Assembly (NCBI GenBank): GCA_963775875.1
Contig: CAVZKP010000024.1
Coordinates: 1-64,000, forward strand
Length of the DNA stretch: 64,000 bases
From: AP-15 sp963775875
Lineage (GTDB): Bacteria > Pseudomonadota > Alphaproteobacteria > ATCC43930 > CGMCC-115725
Direction of reading: 5' to 3'
Made by a program: the position numbers and the translations under genes. Within the stretch, counting starts at the first letter, position 1, and each line of letters starts with the position of its first letter. Positions 53,170 to 63,261 of this stretch are shown in pieces. The notes beneath the pieces were generated by a model. The model saw nothing but the letters and a program-made list of their open reading frames with translations. It was not told the origin of the DNA and did not search any database.

Positions 53170-54645
53170 ATGGCGGGGCAACGCAACCCGGTGGTCTTTG
53201 TGCACGGTTATTCCGACAAGGGCGCGTCCTGGGGACCGTGGCGTGAAATCCTGCATCAGCAGCTCGGCATCGACGACGTGCTGTTGCGCACCTGTTCCTA
53301 TGTGTCGCTAAATAACGAAATCACCATCAAGGACATCGCCGAGGCTTTCGACCGCGCGCTCGATGCGCAGGGCGGCCTTGATCCGGGGCAGCCGTTTGAC
53401 GCGGTGGTGCATTCGACCGGCATGCTGGTTGTGCGCGCGTGGCTCGCCGCCGACCCGCTGCGTGCCAAGCGGCTGAAACGCCTGATTGCGCTGGCGCCGG
53501 CGACCTTCGGCTCGCCTCTCGCCAAGCAGGGGCGCAGCTGGCTCGGCGCCATATTCAAGGGTAGCAAGCATCCCGGCCCCGATTTTCTCGAGGCCGGCGA
53601 CCGCGTTCTGCTTGAGCTCGAACTCGCCAGCCGATTCACCTGGCGACTGGCCGAGGGCGACGTCCTCGCCGATCCGCCGCGCTACGACACCGGGGCCGAT
53701 ACCCCCTACGTCTTCGTCTTTTGCGGCACCGGCACCTATGCGGGGCTCCGCGAGATCGTCAACAAGCCGGGCACCGACGGGACCGTTCGGCGCGCCGGCT
53801 GCGGCATGAATGTGCGGGTAATCGAACTCGACATGACCGAAAGCGGCAGTGTCGCTCGCCGCCTATCCCAGGCGCTGGCTGCTGCCGGGACGCTGACGCC
53901 TCAGCAACGCGTCATCGCCGATAACTGGCTGAACGTATCGATCCCGGTGCATCTCGTCGGAGATCCCGCCAAGGGGGACGACGTCAACCATGCGACGATC
54001 CTCAGTGCTCCGATCCCCGAACTTGTCGAGCTCGTGGTCGACGCCTTCAGGATGACGGACCCGGCCACCGCCCCGGGTGGTGATCCCCAGGCCGGTTATG
54101 ATGCCTGGCTCGACAGGGCCGCCGCTAAAGACCGCTTCAATCGCCTGGTGCCGCAATACCAGCAGTTCATCGTCCATGCGGTCGACGAACGCGGGGACCC
54201 GATCACCGATTATAACCTCCAGCTCTTCCGCAATGACGCCACGCAGGCGAGGATCGACGAGTTCGATGCCGAGGTCGACGTCTACAGCGGCGATGCCAGC
54301 TATCGCTGCTTTCATGTGGATGTGGCGATGCTGTTGCCGCGTGAAGGTCAGCCGGGGCCGGGGCTGACAATTCGCATCATCGCTTCGTCGAGCACGCCGT
54401 ATGTCGGATATCTGGGCTATGGATTTGAAGAACAGACCGAGCCCGGGTCATGGGACGCTTCGCTCGAATTCGATTATACGGCGCTTGCTTCGATCGGTTT
54501 CTTCAGACCTTACACGACGACCCTGATCAGACTCTATATCGAGCGTCAGGTATTGCCGACCGACCCAAAGCAGGCCGCCATCCTGTTGACATGGGACATA
54601 CCACTGGCCGACCCGCCGCCGGCGATCATCGCGTCAGACGGCTAG
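53170..54645 (+). CDS. Alpha/beta-hydrolase, lipase/esterase-like
   Basis: 491 residues. The oxyanion strand PVVFVHGYSDKGASWGPW and the nucleophile elbow VVHSTGMLVVRAWL (Ser in HSTG instead of GHSMG) are typical of triacylglycerol-lipase-like hydrolases; a GDDVNHATIL stretch may supply the His. The C-terminal ~150 residues (FIVHAVDERGDPITDYNLQLF) form an unassigned beta-rich domain. No signal peptide is visible. GGAGG precedes the ATG. A CRP-type palindrome lies upstream. The stop overlaps the convergent GMC gene by 12 bp. Confidence 0.82.
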   Translation: MAGQRNPVVFVHGYSDKGASWGPWREILHQQLGIDDVLLRTCSYVSLNNEITIKDIAEAFDRALDAQGGLDPGQPFDAVVHSTGMLVVRAWLAADPLRAKRLKRLIALAPATFGSPLAKQGRSWLGAIFKGSKHPGPDFLEAGDRVLLELELASRFTWRLAEGDVLADPPRYDTGADTPYVFVFCGTGTYAGLREIVNKPGTDGTVRRAGCGMNVRVIELDMTESGSVARRLSQALAAAGTLTPQQRVIADNWLNVSIPVHLVGDPAKGDDVNHATILSAPIPELVELVVDAFRMTDPATAPGGDPQAGYDAWLDRAAAKDRFNRLVPQYQQFIVHAVDERGDPITDYNLQLFRNDATQARIDEFDAEVDVYSGDASYRCFHVDVAMLLPREGQPGPGLTIRIIASSSTPYVGYLGYGFEEQTEPGSWDASLEFDYTALASIGFFRPYTTTLIRLYIERQVLPTDPKQAAILLTWDIPLADPPPAIIASDG

Positions 54646-56509
54646 GATCGCGTCGGCGGCCTTTTCCGCGGCCATGTAGACCGCGCTGGCGATGAAAAAG
54701 CCCGGAATTCGCGGGAACACCGAAGCGTCGACCACCCGCAATCCTTCCGCACCGTGGACGCGAAAGTCGCCGCCGATGACCCCACCACCGTCGCGCGGCC
54801 CGATCGCGCAGGTGCACGAGGCGTGGTGTCCCCAGGCCCGGCTGCGCACGAATTCTTTGAGCTGGTCGTCCGTTTGCAGCGCATCGCCCGGCTGTTCCTC
54901 GGCGGCGATTTTGCCGTCGGCCTTCAGCTGTGCCGTCAGCTTGCGGACAAAGCGGATGCCAGCGACCACCGAATCGAGATCCTCTCCGGACGCGTCGCTG
55001 CCTTCCTCGAAATAGTGGAAGTTGATGAGCGGCGTATCCCGCGGATCAGCCGAGCGCAGACGGACCTCGCCGGCGCGGTTTTGTGTGTGCGCCTTGAGGA
55101 TTGCCCAGGTCAGGTAATTGGGCTTGGTCACTTCCAGCGAGGAGTAGCCGGGGAAATAGCCGCCAAACAGGCCAAGCAGCGCGAAACAGAACAGATCGGG
55201 CAGCGGCCGCTCGGGCCGTGATTTAAGGATCGCCGCCAAAACCGCGCCGTTGCTCGCATAGACGCCGCCATGCCCGGCCGCCCATTCCCGATATTGCGGG
55301 TCGCCGCGGCCAAAGGTGGCGCCGTCGAGGATCTTCCAGCGCTCGAAATTCATGCGGTTGACGACGCCGACTTCGTAGCGGTCCTGGAGGTTCCGGCCGA
55401 CCCCAGACAGTTCGATCCGCACCGGAATGCCGAGCGGCTCCAGCACGTCGCGCCGCCCGATGCCGGACAGCATCAGCAGTTGCGGCGTATTGAACGCGCC
55501 GCCGCTGAGGATGACCTCGCGCGTCGCCTCGGCGCGCATCGGCACGCCCGCCGAGGTTGCAGGCTGGCCGTGAGCGCGGTAGAGCCTCTCGCCTTTAAGG
55601 TATTCGACCCCGGTCGCCCGGTTATTGCCGTCGAGGATGATTCGGGTGACCAGCGCGTCGAGTTCCAGATGCAGCCGGTCCGGGTATTGCTGCGCGGTTT
55701 CCAGCACCCGCTCCCGCGCACCCATGCGGCGGTGGTCGCGCGTCGTCAGCGGCGTATAGCGTAGCACCGACCGCGTTCTCGGCGACGAGCCGCCAATCGT
55801 TCGGGTCGGCCTTCGCCTCGATCAGGTCGAGCAGCTTTTCGATCGGCTGGCCGATGTCGTCGAACGCCTTGGCGGCCGAGTCCAGCAACACCTGGACCAG
55901 CGCGAAATCGCCGAGTGCGGCTTCGGGAATGGCCTTCTCGGAATGGAGCCAGCCGTCCCAGCCGTGGCGCGACGGGTTCGGCCCGACCTTGGCCAAGGCG
56001 CGCTCGACCGGCCGGTGATGGCAGTTTTCAAGCCGCATGAAATATCGCCGCATCGCCTCCGCATTCCACGAGCGGTCGCCGGTGAGCCGGGCGATCTCGT
56101 CCCAATCGGCATTGTGCGGGTAGACCAGGATCATCGCGTTGTGCGCGGTGCAGCCGCCCAGGGTGCCGGCGCGCGGATAGAGCACGCCATCGACCGGCTG
56201 GCCGCGGTAGCTGCGTACGTATTTAGGGTCCTTCGCCTGCATCGCCTCGTCGGCGTAGTGGCGGACGAAGAAATCCCAGCGCATCGCATCGTTCTCGGAG
56301 GCGAAACCGTGGAACGAGGGCACGTCATAATCGTCGGGCAGGCGGTTGATGTCTGGCTGATAGTCATTGCTGCCGGAGAGCCGGCGCGGGTCGCCGCCGG
56401 CTTCGAGCAGAAGCACGTGCCGGCCCGCCTCGGCCAGCCGTGCGGCCAGAGTTCCGCCGCCGGCACCGGAGCCAACGACGACATACTCGTACGCGTTACC
56501 GCCGTTCAT
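54634..56509 (-). pseudogene. GMC oxidoreductase split by a frameshift
   Basis: The N-terminal part (ATG 56509) has the FAD-binding VVVGSGAGGGTLAARLAEAG and GTLGGCTAHNAMIL. The C-terminal part (from ~55767) has GGAFNTPQLLMLSGIG, WGHHASCTCAIGPRDGGGV and VVDASVFPRIPGFFIASAVYMAAEKAAD. The frames join near 55765, where the first frame passes into AVGATLYAADDA and the other reads LRYTPLTTRDHRRMG; one indel restores a ~620-residue protein. GMC enzymes oxidise alcohols or sugars with FAD. A large c-type cytochrome gene follows 12 bp upstream on the same strand and may be its electron acceptor. Mutation or sequence error cannot be told apart. Confidence 0.8.
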
Positions 56510-56529
56510 CGTGCCTGTCCGTTCGGCCG

Positions 56530-58968
56530 CTAAAAGGTCTTGAGGTAGGCGATCAGGGCATTCTTGTCAGCGTCGTTGAGCCTGGAGCCGAAATAGTGGC
56601 CGCGATTGACGACGTAGTCCGGACATTTGCTGAGCGCGAACAGCTGCTCCCCGACATTGGCGAAGATCTGGCGGGCCTGCTCGTCGGTGGCGTTCTTTGG
56701 CAACGCCCGCAGATCGTGGACCAGCCGAAAGACGGCGGCGACCACCTTCTTGTCATGGGCCAGGTGCTGGACAAGCCCGGGCTCCTCTGGCAGCGGGTCG
56801 AAATTCGCCAGCAGGTCGACCGGCGTGCCGGCCGGGATCGGACCGATCTCGATCCCCTTCTCGTCAAAGACCGGCACCGCGAGGTTCAGCACCGCCTGCG
56901 CTTTTTTGATCGCGTCGGGCAGATAGCCGGTCGGAATCCGCAGCCAGCTCGTCACCGTCGTGCGATCGATGACGCCGGGAATTTTGTCGCCAAACACCGC
57001 ATCTTTGTCGCGTTTCTCCGGCCATAGCATCTGGGTAATCGAGTCCTGGAACGAGGCCATCCGAGACTGGACCGATGGGCTGGCCTCGAACTTTCCGACG
57101 CTATTGTTGAGTAGATAGGGTGCGGTCGCCCATAAGCTGACCAGGGAAGGAACGCGCGTGTAGCCGCGTCCGCCGGCCGGCATTCGATATGACCGCGGCT
57201 TGCCGGTGAACGGGTCGTAGACGGTGATGGTGCCGACCGATGGCAGCGATTTGTACGAGGCCGAGGAGAAATTGTCCCAGATGTTCCCGCCGATCGCGTT
57301 GGTGGCGAGCGGGCTGCAGGCGTTCGTCTGCAACAAGGTCACCGGCACGCGGGCATCGTTCGACAGATAGTTGTCGGTGAGAAAATCGCTTGCCTGAACG
57401 ATCTGGCGCATCCTGGTGTGGAAATCGTCGGTTTTTGTCCAGGCCCAATACCGGTTCCAGCATTCGAGATAATGCGGGCCGATGCAGGCGCCAAGACTGG
57501 CGTTCGCCGGCGGATCGGGCGCCTTGCTCGAATGACAGGCCGCGCAATTGTCGGCAAAGACCAGCTTGCCCTGCTGAACTGTGGCCGGCGGGTCGTTCAG
57601 ATAGGCGCTGCCGCCGGGAGCGTTCTTTAGCTGGTGCGGATAGGAAGCCTTCAGCAGGAACAACGCCATATCGGGGGTCTGCGCCTCGGTCGCCTGCCAA
57701 TACGACGAATTCGCCCGCGCCGTCGTGATCTGGATCGGTGTCACCGTCTTGCCGCCCAGCACCGGGTTGAAATGGCGCAGCCATTCTTCGCTGAACAGGC
57801 CGATGTTGAGATAGACCCGATTCAATGCCCCGAGCGCTCCGACCGAATCGGAGCCGTCCTTCAACACGTGCGGGGTCCAGACCGTGTTCGGCGTCTGAAA
57901 AAACTGGGTTAGCGGGCCGCTGCTGACAAAGTCGTTGAACTGCTTGTTGGCGAGATTGTCCTGACCCAGGGTCTCCCGTCCCAACCGCTTAGCCAATTCG
58001 AGCCGCGGCAAGAGGTCGTAGACCGCGTTCATCGTGCGCGGGTTGTTGATGTTGTCGGTCGAAACCAGCGAGGTGTCGAGCGATCCCGGCCGCGCGGTGT
58101 GCAGGACCTGGAACAGGAAATTCGAGGGGTCGGCGTTCCATGCCAGGATGCGGTCGACCCAGAAGTATTGCGCGCCAGCGGTCGAGCTCAGATTTTCCCA
58201 TTTGGGCGCATCGGGGTTGGCCGGCGGCTTTTCCGGATTGGCGCTGACATGGCAGAAGCCGCAGGACATGCCGACCCGGTAGGGACGCACCAGATCCTTC
58301 GACAAGTAATAGCTGGGGTCGTTGTAGAATCGCTGCGGGTCCCAGCGTTTTGCCGCGGCTTCGTCGAAAGCGGGGTTGGGGAACAGGCGCAACCCGACGA
58401 TACCGGTCGGCTCGCCGTAATACGATCCGGCTGGAAGATTCTTGCCGCGCGCACCGACCGCTACGCCGGGGTATTTGGTCGCATTGGCAAACGGATCGGG
58501 CGGGCAATTCGGGCTGCGCTGGTCGAGCCACAACCCGTAATGCTGCGGATCGGGGCCGGTGGCCTTGGTGAAGCATGGCTCGTTGACCAGCCCCAAATAC
58601 TCCCAGCGGTTGTCGCGGCTGTATTTGAGGCCGGGATAGGAGGACAGGATCTTTAGGAGATCGAACGACCCGAAGGTCAGGTTTGTCAGCTTGTCCCACA
58701 GCCGGTCGTCGCCGCCGGTCCAAACCAGCCACATATTTCGGCCCTTGACCTCATCGGGGCTCAGCTGGATACCGCCATCCATATCGTGGAAATAATCCTC
58801 GTCGGCCGCTGGCAGGGTCGATGCGGCGCGCCCCGCCTGGCGGGCCTCGTCCACGACCTTTTGCGCTTGCGCCTGGCCGGCAAATCCGGCGCAGGCGAAC
58901 CCGGCGCAGGCGAAAGCGAGCCACCACGCCGGAACCAGGCGCGTCACCGTTGCAGAAAATTTTCGCAT
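56530..58968 (-). CDS. Large exported di-heme cytochrome c-like protein
   Basis: About 812 residues; ATG 58968 is preferred over GTG starts 3 and 6 nt upstream. The signal peptide has an internal tandem repeat (ACAGFACAGFAG) before AQA. Two c-heme sites are clear: CGFCH near 247 and CAACH near 490; a later Cys lies in SKCPDYVVNRGHYFG. The body is long and not a simple cytochrome; PGLKYSRDNRWEYLGLVNEPCF and MNAVYDLLPRLELAKRLG suggest a family of periplasmic oxidase- or peroxidase-like proteins I cannot name. It precedes the GMC gene by ~20 bp and may pass its electrons to the respiratory chain. Confidence 0.8.
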   Translation of the reverse strand: MRKFSATVTRLVPAWWLAFACAGFACAGFAGQAQAQKVVDEARQAGRAASTLPAADEDYFHDMDGGIQLSPDEVKGRNMWLVWTGGDDRLWDKLTNLTFGSFDLLKILSSYPGLKYSRDNRWEYLGLVNEPCFTKATGPDPQHYGLWLDQRSPNCPPDPFANATKYPGVAVGARGKNLPAGSYYGEPTGIVGLRLFPNPAFDEAAAKRWDPQRFYNDPSYYLSKDLVRPYRVGMSCGFCHVSANPEKPPANPDAPKWENLSSTAGAQYFWVDRILAWNADPSNFLFQVLHTARPGSLDTSLVSTDNINNPRTMNAVYDLLPRLELAKRLGRETLGQDNLANKQFNDFVSSGPLTQFFQTPNTVWTPHVLKDGSDSVGALGALNRVYLNIGLFSEEWLRHFNPVLGGKTVTPIQITTARANSSYWQATEAQTPDMALFLLKASYPHQLKNAPGGSAYLNDPPATVQQGKLVFADNCAACHSSKAPDPPANASLGACIGPHYLECWNRYWAWTKTDDFHTRMRQIVQASDFLTDNYLSNDARVPVTLLQTNACSPLATNAIGGNIWDNFSSASYKSLPSVGTITVYDPFTGKPRSYRMPAGGRGYTRVPSLVSLWATAPYLLNNSVGKFEASPSVQSRMASFQDSITQMLWPEKRDKDAVFGDKIPGVIDRTTVTSWLRIPTGYLPDAIKKAQAVLNLAVPVFDEKGIEIGPIPAGTPVDLLANFDPLPEEPGLVQHLAHDKKVVAAVFRLVHDLRALPKNATDEQARQIFANVGEQLFALSKCPDYVVNRGHYFGSRLNDADKNALIAYLKTF

Positions 58969-59157
58969 CACCACCCCCGTGGTTCGACGCGGCCTCCAGC
59001 TCCTCGACGACCGCAGCGCGAATTAACCATAGCGGATTTCCCCGAAAAATCCGAATTTCGTGGAGCAGGCCATGCACTCGCTGCCGTGCCAAGCCATAAA
59101 AGCGGCGTCCAGGGGCCTCGCGACCCCTGGCTTCATCCGCGTGCAGCGGCCTCAAGC

Positions 59158-60804
59158 TCAGTTTGCTGGCGATTTCAGCGCGGCCAGAAGCTTCGCGCCG
59201 TCCGGCACGCCCCAGCCGGAGCAGGCATCCCACCCCGGCCCCGCCTGGAACTGCCCATCGAGCAGTCCGTCGGTATCGTTGTTGCCGCTGGTTATGTCGC
59301 GCAATATGCCGGCCGGCCCGATCGTGGCGTAGAGCAGCGCGTTGAAATTACCGGCGCGTGCACCGGTCAGCGCGTTGATCCGGGTGATCAGGCTCGCCCA
59401 CAGCGGCGCCGCCGCACTGGTGCCGCCGACGATCCCCAGCTTGCCGCCATTCATGACCAGATAGCCGGTATTTGGGTCGGCGTTGGCGGCAACGTCGGGG
59501 ATTGCGCGGCCAGCAAAGTTGCCTGGGTTGATCGAGCGCGGCACTTTGCCCTCCTGCCAGCTCGGCACCGGGGTGACGTCGCTAATCCCGCCGCCGCCAC
59601 CGCTGCCGGGACCGTCGTTCCATACTACCTCGGTAACCGCCATCTGCCCGTTGGCGGCTTTGCGCGCGTGCAGGGTGGTGCCGCCGACCGCCAGCGCGTA
59701 GGGGCTTGTCGCCGGGAAGTTTACGTGAGCGTGGCCGTCCTGAACCTGCGCCTCGGAGCCGTCGTCGCCGGTCGAGATGCAAACGGTGATACCGAGCTGT
59801 GCCACCGCCAGGAGACTCTGGTTGACGTGGTCGATGGCCGCAGCCGACCACAAAATTCCGTTGTTGAATGGCTGGTTTTCGTCCCATCCCCAGCTGACCG
59901 ATAGGACCGCGGGATCGTTAGCCGAATCATTGATTACCGTGCTTAAGACGTCGACCAGGCCCTTTTCGTCGAAGGTCGAGAAATAGACCGCGACCTTGGC
60001 CCCTCCTGCGAGCGCACCAGCGACATCGACATCGAGCATGACCTCCCCGGTCGAATCGGGATCGGCGGCGGGATCGGTGCCGACGCCATCGACGGCGACG
60101 ATCTGAATGCTGGGCGCTGGTACGCCGATCTTTTGGAAATAGGCGGTGACGTCGGATTGCTCGACCCCGCCGCCGAATTCCAGCAGGCCGATACACTGGC
60201 TGCTGGCGTCGGCATCGGGGAAATTATAAATCGCCGCGAGTTCGGTCGGGACGAACCACGGCCGCGACTGCGAGCCCGATGGCATGCGCGCGTCGATCGT
60301 TTGCCGCCGTCGCGGCAGGCGGTGCATGACGCGCTGGTTGTTGAGACCGAAGACGCCGGTGATCGCGTCGCCAATATCGGTCGGAAGCATGACCGGCCCG
60401 GTGCGGGCATGAAAATCGCCGAGCTTGGGATGGCTGTAGTCGAACAGCTTGACGCCAAAGGCGTCGCTGATATCGGCAACGGTGCCGCCGAGCCCGAGCC
60501 GGGCCGAGGCGGGCTCGTTTCGGGTCACCACCAGATGGTGCGCCGCGGCGAATTTCTCGATCGCGTCGACCGCGGCCGGGTCCGAGCCGAATTCATTGCG
60601 CAGCTGGTCGCGGGTCATGTAGGTGCGCTCGCCCGGCCGCTTGGCGTCGAGCGCGGACAGGTCGGGAAGCTGTTTTCGCCGGCGCACGCCGACCGTCAGC
60701 TCGAGCCAGCGGTTGGGGTTGGTTCTCCGCTTGGCCACTGAACCCGGCGGCAGATGATGCAAACTGTTGGCGAGCACGCGCCGATTGGCGGTGGGGCTCC
60801 TCAT
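59158..60804 (-). CDS. S53 (sedolisin/kumamolisin) peptidase with pro-domain
   Basis: 548 residues. The pro-domain (~1-175) includes LHHLPPGSV and GTVADISDAFGVKLFDYSHP. The catalytic domain has Glu/Asp in GEVMLDVDVAG, oxyanion Asp in STGDDGS, the Ser in IVGGTSAAAPLWA, and the calcium site ILRDITSGNND. Such serine-carboxyl proteases act outside the cell, often at acid pH, after removal of the pro-domain. No classical signal peptide is visible, as in some bacterial members. ATG 60804 has AAGGAG ~9 nt upstream. A CRP-like site with well-placed -10 lies upstream. Confidence 0.9.
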   Translation of the reverse strand: MRSPTANRRVLANSLHHLPPGSVAKRRTNPNRWLELTVGVRRRKQLPDLSALDAKRPGERTYMTRDQLRNEFGSDPAAVDAIEKFAAAHHLVVTRNEPASARLGLGGTVADISDAFGVKLFDYSHPKLGDFHARTGPVMLPTDIGDAITGVFGLNNQRVMHRLPRRRQTIDARMPSGSQSRPWFVPTELAAIYNFPDADASSQCIGLLEFGGGVEQSDVTAYFQKIGVPAPSIQIVAVDGVGTDPAADPDSTGEVMLDVDVAGALAGGAKVAVYFSTFDEKGLVDVLSTVINDSANDPAVLSVSWGWDENQPFNNGILWSAAAIDHVNQSLLAVAQLGITVCISTGDDGSEAQVQDGHAHVNFPATSPYALAVGGTTLHARKAANGQMAVTEVVWNDGPGSGGGGGISDVTPVPSWQEGKVPRSINPGNFAGRAIPDVAANADPNTGYLVMNGGKLGIVGGTSAAAPLWASLITRINALTGARAGNFNALLYATIGPAGILRDITSGNNDTDGLLDGQFQAGPGWDACSGWGVPDGAKLLAALKSPAN

Positions 60805-60884
60805 CGCAATACTCCTTGCTTCGTCACCCAAAGGTCGGCTTCGTTGGGCGAAGCCAAAGCTATATCCGAGCGATTGCGGCGTAG

Positions 60885-60900
60885 TGTGAACCAGCTCTCA
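60885..60900. promoter_or_regulatory. CRP-like site upstream of the S53 peptidase gene
   Basis: TGTGA-ACCAGC-TCTCA differs from the TGTGA-N6-TCACA consensus at one base. On the minus strand, TATAGC (60864-60859) is centred 31 bp downstream of the site centre, which fits a class II promoter with the activator at -41.5; the predicted start is near 60851. Confidence 0.5.
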
Positions 60901-60935
60901 CCCGTGCAAGTTTGCTGGTTGGCGAGATCGGAGGA

Positions 60936-61784
60936 TCAGGGCCCGGCCGCAGCTTCGAGCTTCTCGCGCAGCCGCGTGAGGTTATAGCCGAGCGCGAGAT
61001 ACGGTCCCCAGGCGGTTCGAGCCGCGGCGTAGGCGACCCAATCGGCAGCGTGACGCTCCCGAAGATAGGCGGTCACCGCCGAATTGACCGGGATGCGGCT
61101 GAAATCGTGCAGCAACAACCGGCAATGGGCGGCGGCATAGGGGCCGATGCCGGGGAGGCCGATAAGGTAGCCGTAGTCCGGCCGGCCTTCGCCGTTCCGG
61201 TCAATGACACGGTCCTCCAGCATCCGGTGCGTGGCTGCGACGACGGTCGTCGCGCGAAAGCCGAGCCTGGCGCGCTCGCGCAGCCGCGACTCGCCATAAT
61301 CGAGCAACGCCTCGGGTCCCGGAAAGCCGCCGCCCCCAGGCTCGCCGACCAGCGCTGCCGCCATCCGGCAGGTCGACGACCAGCTAATGTTGATGGTCAA
61401 GACGGTCTTGACGAAATCTTCGTAGAAAGACGAGCAGCGCAACATCCGGCCGCCGCCCTGCGTTATCAGCTCCGCGTCGCCGCCAAGCACGCCTATCGCC
61501 TCCGCCGGTTCCCAATCGGCCGACAACCACCGCCGCACACGGCGCTGGATCGCTTCGTCGTCGGCCGCGCGGAAGCCGTCGCAGCGGATGATGATGGCGC
61601 AGCGGTCGCGTTGGGCAACCGCGATCGTGCCGAGCCGGCTGCCGATCCAGTCTTGCCGCGCGAGGATTCCGTGCTCCGGGTCCCAGCGCCACGGCGCCAG
61701 ATGGGCCCAGCCGTGGCTCGCGACAGTCAGCGGGAGGTCAATCGGCGTCGGCAGCCGCAGAAGGATCTCGCCAGCGCTACTCAC
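60936..61784 (-). CDS. HhH-GPD DNA glycosylase-like protein
   Basis: 282 residues with a GTG start at 61784. The helix-hairpin-helix is clear in YLIGLPGIGPYAAAHCRLLL, preceded by FYEDFVKTVLTINISW and followed by RIPVNSAVTAYLRERH. In most HhH-GPD enzymes an Asp stands where this protein has Asn (PVNSAV), the catalytic position. The N-terminal ~100 residues are an extra domain (PLTVASHGWAHLAPWRWDP). It could be a specialised or inactive base-excision enzyme. It lies 26 bp downstream of metY in the same direction. Confidence 0.75.
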   Translation of the reverse strand: MSSAGEILLRLPTPIDLPLTVASHGWAHLAPWRWDPEHGILARQDWIGSRLGTIAVAQRDRCAIIIRCDGFRAADDEAIQRRVRRWLSADWEPAEAIGVLGGDAELITQGGGRMLRCSSFYEDFVKTVLTINISWSSTCRMAAALVGEPGGGGFPGPEALLDYGESRLRERARLGFRATTVVAATHRMLEDRVIDRNGEGRPDYGYLIGLPGIGPYAAAHCRLLLHDFSRIPVNSAVTAYLRERHAADWVAYAAARTAWGPYLALGYNLTRLREKLEAAAGP

Positions 61785-61810
61785 ATCTCCGCCGTTGCGC
61801 GAAGCGCGGC

Positions 61811-63106
61811 TCAGGCGGCGTCGAGCGCCTGGCCTAGATCGGCGAGGATGTCATCCGGGTGTTCGATCCCGATCGACAAGCGCACGTAATCGTCGGTGAC
61901 CCCGGTCTGTAGCTGTTCTTCGGGCGACAGCTGCGAGTGCGTCGTCGAGGCCGGGTGGATCGCCAGGCTGCGCGAATCGCCGATATTGGCGACATGGTAA
62001 AACATCTGCAGCGCATCGATAAAGCGCCGCCCGGCATCGCGCCCGCCTTTCAGCTCAAAGCCTAGCAGGCCGCCATAGCCGCCATTGAGGTACGCGTCGG
62101 CGCGCCGCCTGGCCTCGCCGGTCATCAGGCTTGGATGGATCACGCGCGTGACCTTGGGGTGCTCGCACAGGAACTTGGCGGCGGCGGCCGCATTGGCGCA
62201 GTGCGCACGCATCCGCAATGGCAGAGTCTCGAGGCCTTGGATGAACAGGAACGCGTTGAACGGGCTCATCGGGGCACCAAGATCGCGCAACAGGGTCACC
62301 CGCATCTTCAAAATATAGGCGATCGGCCCTAACGGCTTGACCGCCTGCGTCCAGACCGCACCGTGATAGCTGGGGTCGGGCTGGTTCAAGAGTGGAAAGC
62401 GGGCGGCATGCTTCTCCCAATCAAAGTTGCCGCCGTCGATGACGATGCCGCCGATCGAGGTGCCGTGCCCGCCGATGTACTTGGTCGTCGAATGCATGAC
62501 CACGGCCGCACCGTGGTCGAGCGGCCGGCACAGCACGGGGGCGGCCGTGTTGTCAACGATCAGCGGAACGCCCTGCTCACGCCCGATCTTGGCGACTTCG
62601 GCGATCGGAAAGACCTCAAGCTTGGGGTTGGGCAGGGTCTCGGCATAATAGCATCGGGTTTTTGCGTCGGTCGCCCGCCGGAAATTCTCCGGATCGGCCG
62701 GATCGACAAAGCGGACCTCCATGCCCATCGTCTTCATCATCGTATTGAGAAAGAGGTTCCAGGTCCCGCCGTAAAGATCTGTCGAACTAACGAAATTGTC
62801 ACCTGCCTGGCAGATGTTCTGAACCGCGAACAAGGAGGCGGCCTGACCCGAGGCGAGCGCCAGTGCGGCCACCCCGCCTTCCAGTGCTGCGACTCGCTCT
62901 TCGAGCACTGCGTTGGTCGGGTTCATGATCCGCGTATAAATATTCCCCAGTTCGGCAAGCCCGAACAAATCGGCAGCATGCTGGCTATCGCGGAATTGGT
63001 AGCTGGTCGTCTGATAGATCGGCACAGCGACGGCAGTTGTCGTCGGGTCGCTGCGGTATCCGGCATGGAGCACGAGGGTTTCCGGATGCTGGCTCTTGGT
63101 CGGCAT
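61811..63106 (-). CDS. metY: O-acetylhomoserine sulfhydrylase
   Basis: 431 residues of the Cys/Met-metabolism PLP family. ETLVLHAGYRSDPTTTAVAVPIYQTTSY opens the protein, IYTRIMNPTN and SGQAASLFAVQNI follow, and PLP Lys is in VMHSTTKYIGGHGTSIGG. It makes homocysteine from O-acetylhomoserine and sulfide. ATG 63106 has GGAG 7 nt upstream; ATG 63118 is an alternative. It adds to the sulfur-metabolism genes in the window. Confidence 0.93.
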   Translation of the reverse strand: MPTKSQHPETLVLHAGYRSDPTTTAVAVPIYQTTSYQFRDSQHAADLFGLAELGNIYTRIMNPTNAVLEERVAALEGGVAALALASGQAASLFAVQNICQAGDNFVSSTDLYGGTWNLFLNTMMKTMGMEVRFVDPADPENFRRATDAKTRCYYAETLPNPKLEVFPIAEVAKIGREQGVPLIVDNTAAPVLCRPLDHGAAVVMHSTTKYIGGHGTSIGGIVIDGGNFDWEKHAARFPLLNQPDPSYHGAVWTQAVKPLGPIAYILKMRVTLLRDLGAPMSPFNAFLFIQGLETLPLRMRAHCANAAAAAKFLCEHPKVTRVIHPSLMTGEARRRADAYLNGGYGGLLGFELKGGRDAGRRFIDALQMFYHVANIGDSRSLAIHPASTTHSQLSPEEQLQTGVTDDYVRLSIGIEHPDDILADLGQALDAA

Positions 63107-63261
63107 TTCGTTCTCCATCGGAGGGCGCAAGGGCGCACTCTGCCACGGGCGAGGCCGCGGGTTAAGCCGGTTTCGCGCCCTTCGGTACACCCCGTGATCC
63201 GTACGGGTACAGCCGGCGCCGCTGCGGTGTTGGCCCGGTATGGTATTCTCCGGCCTGCCTT

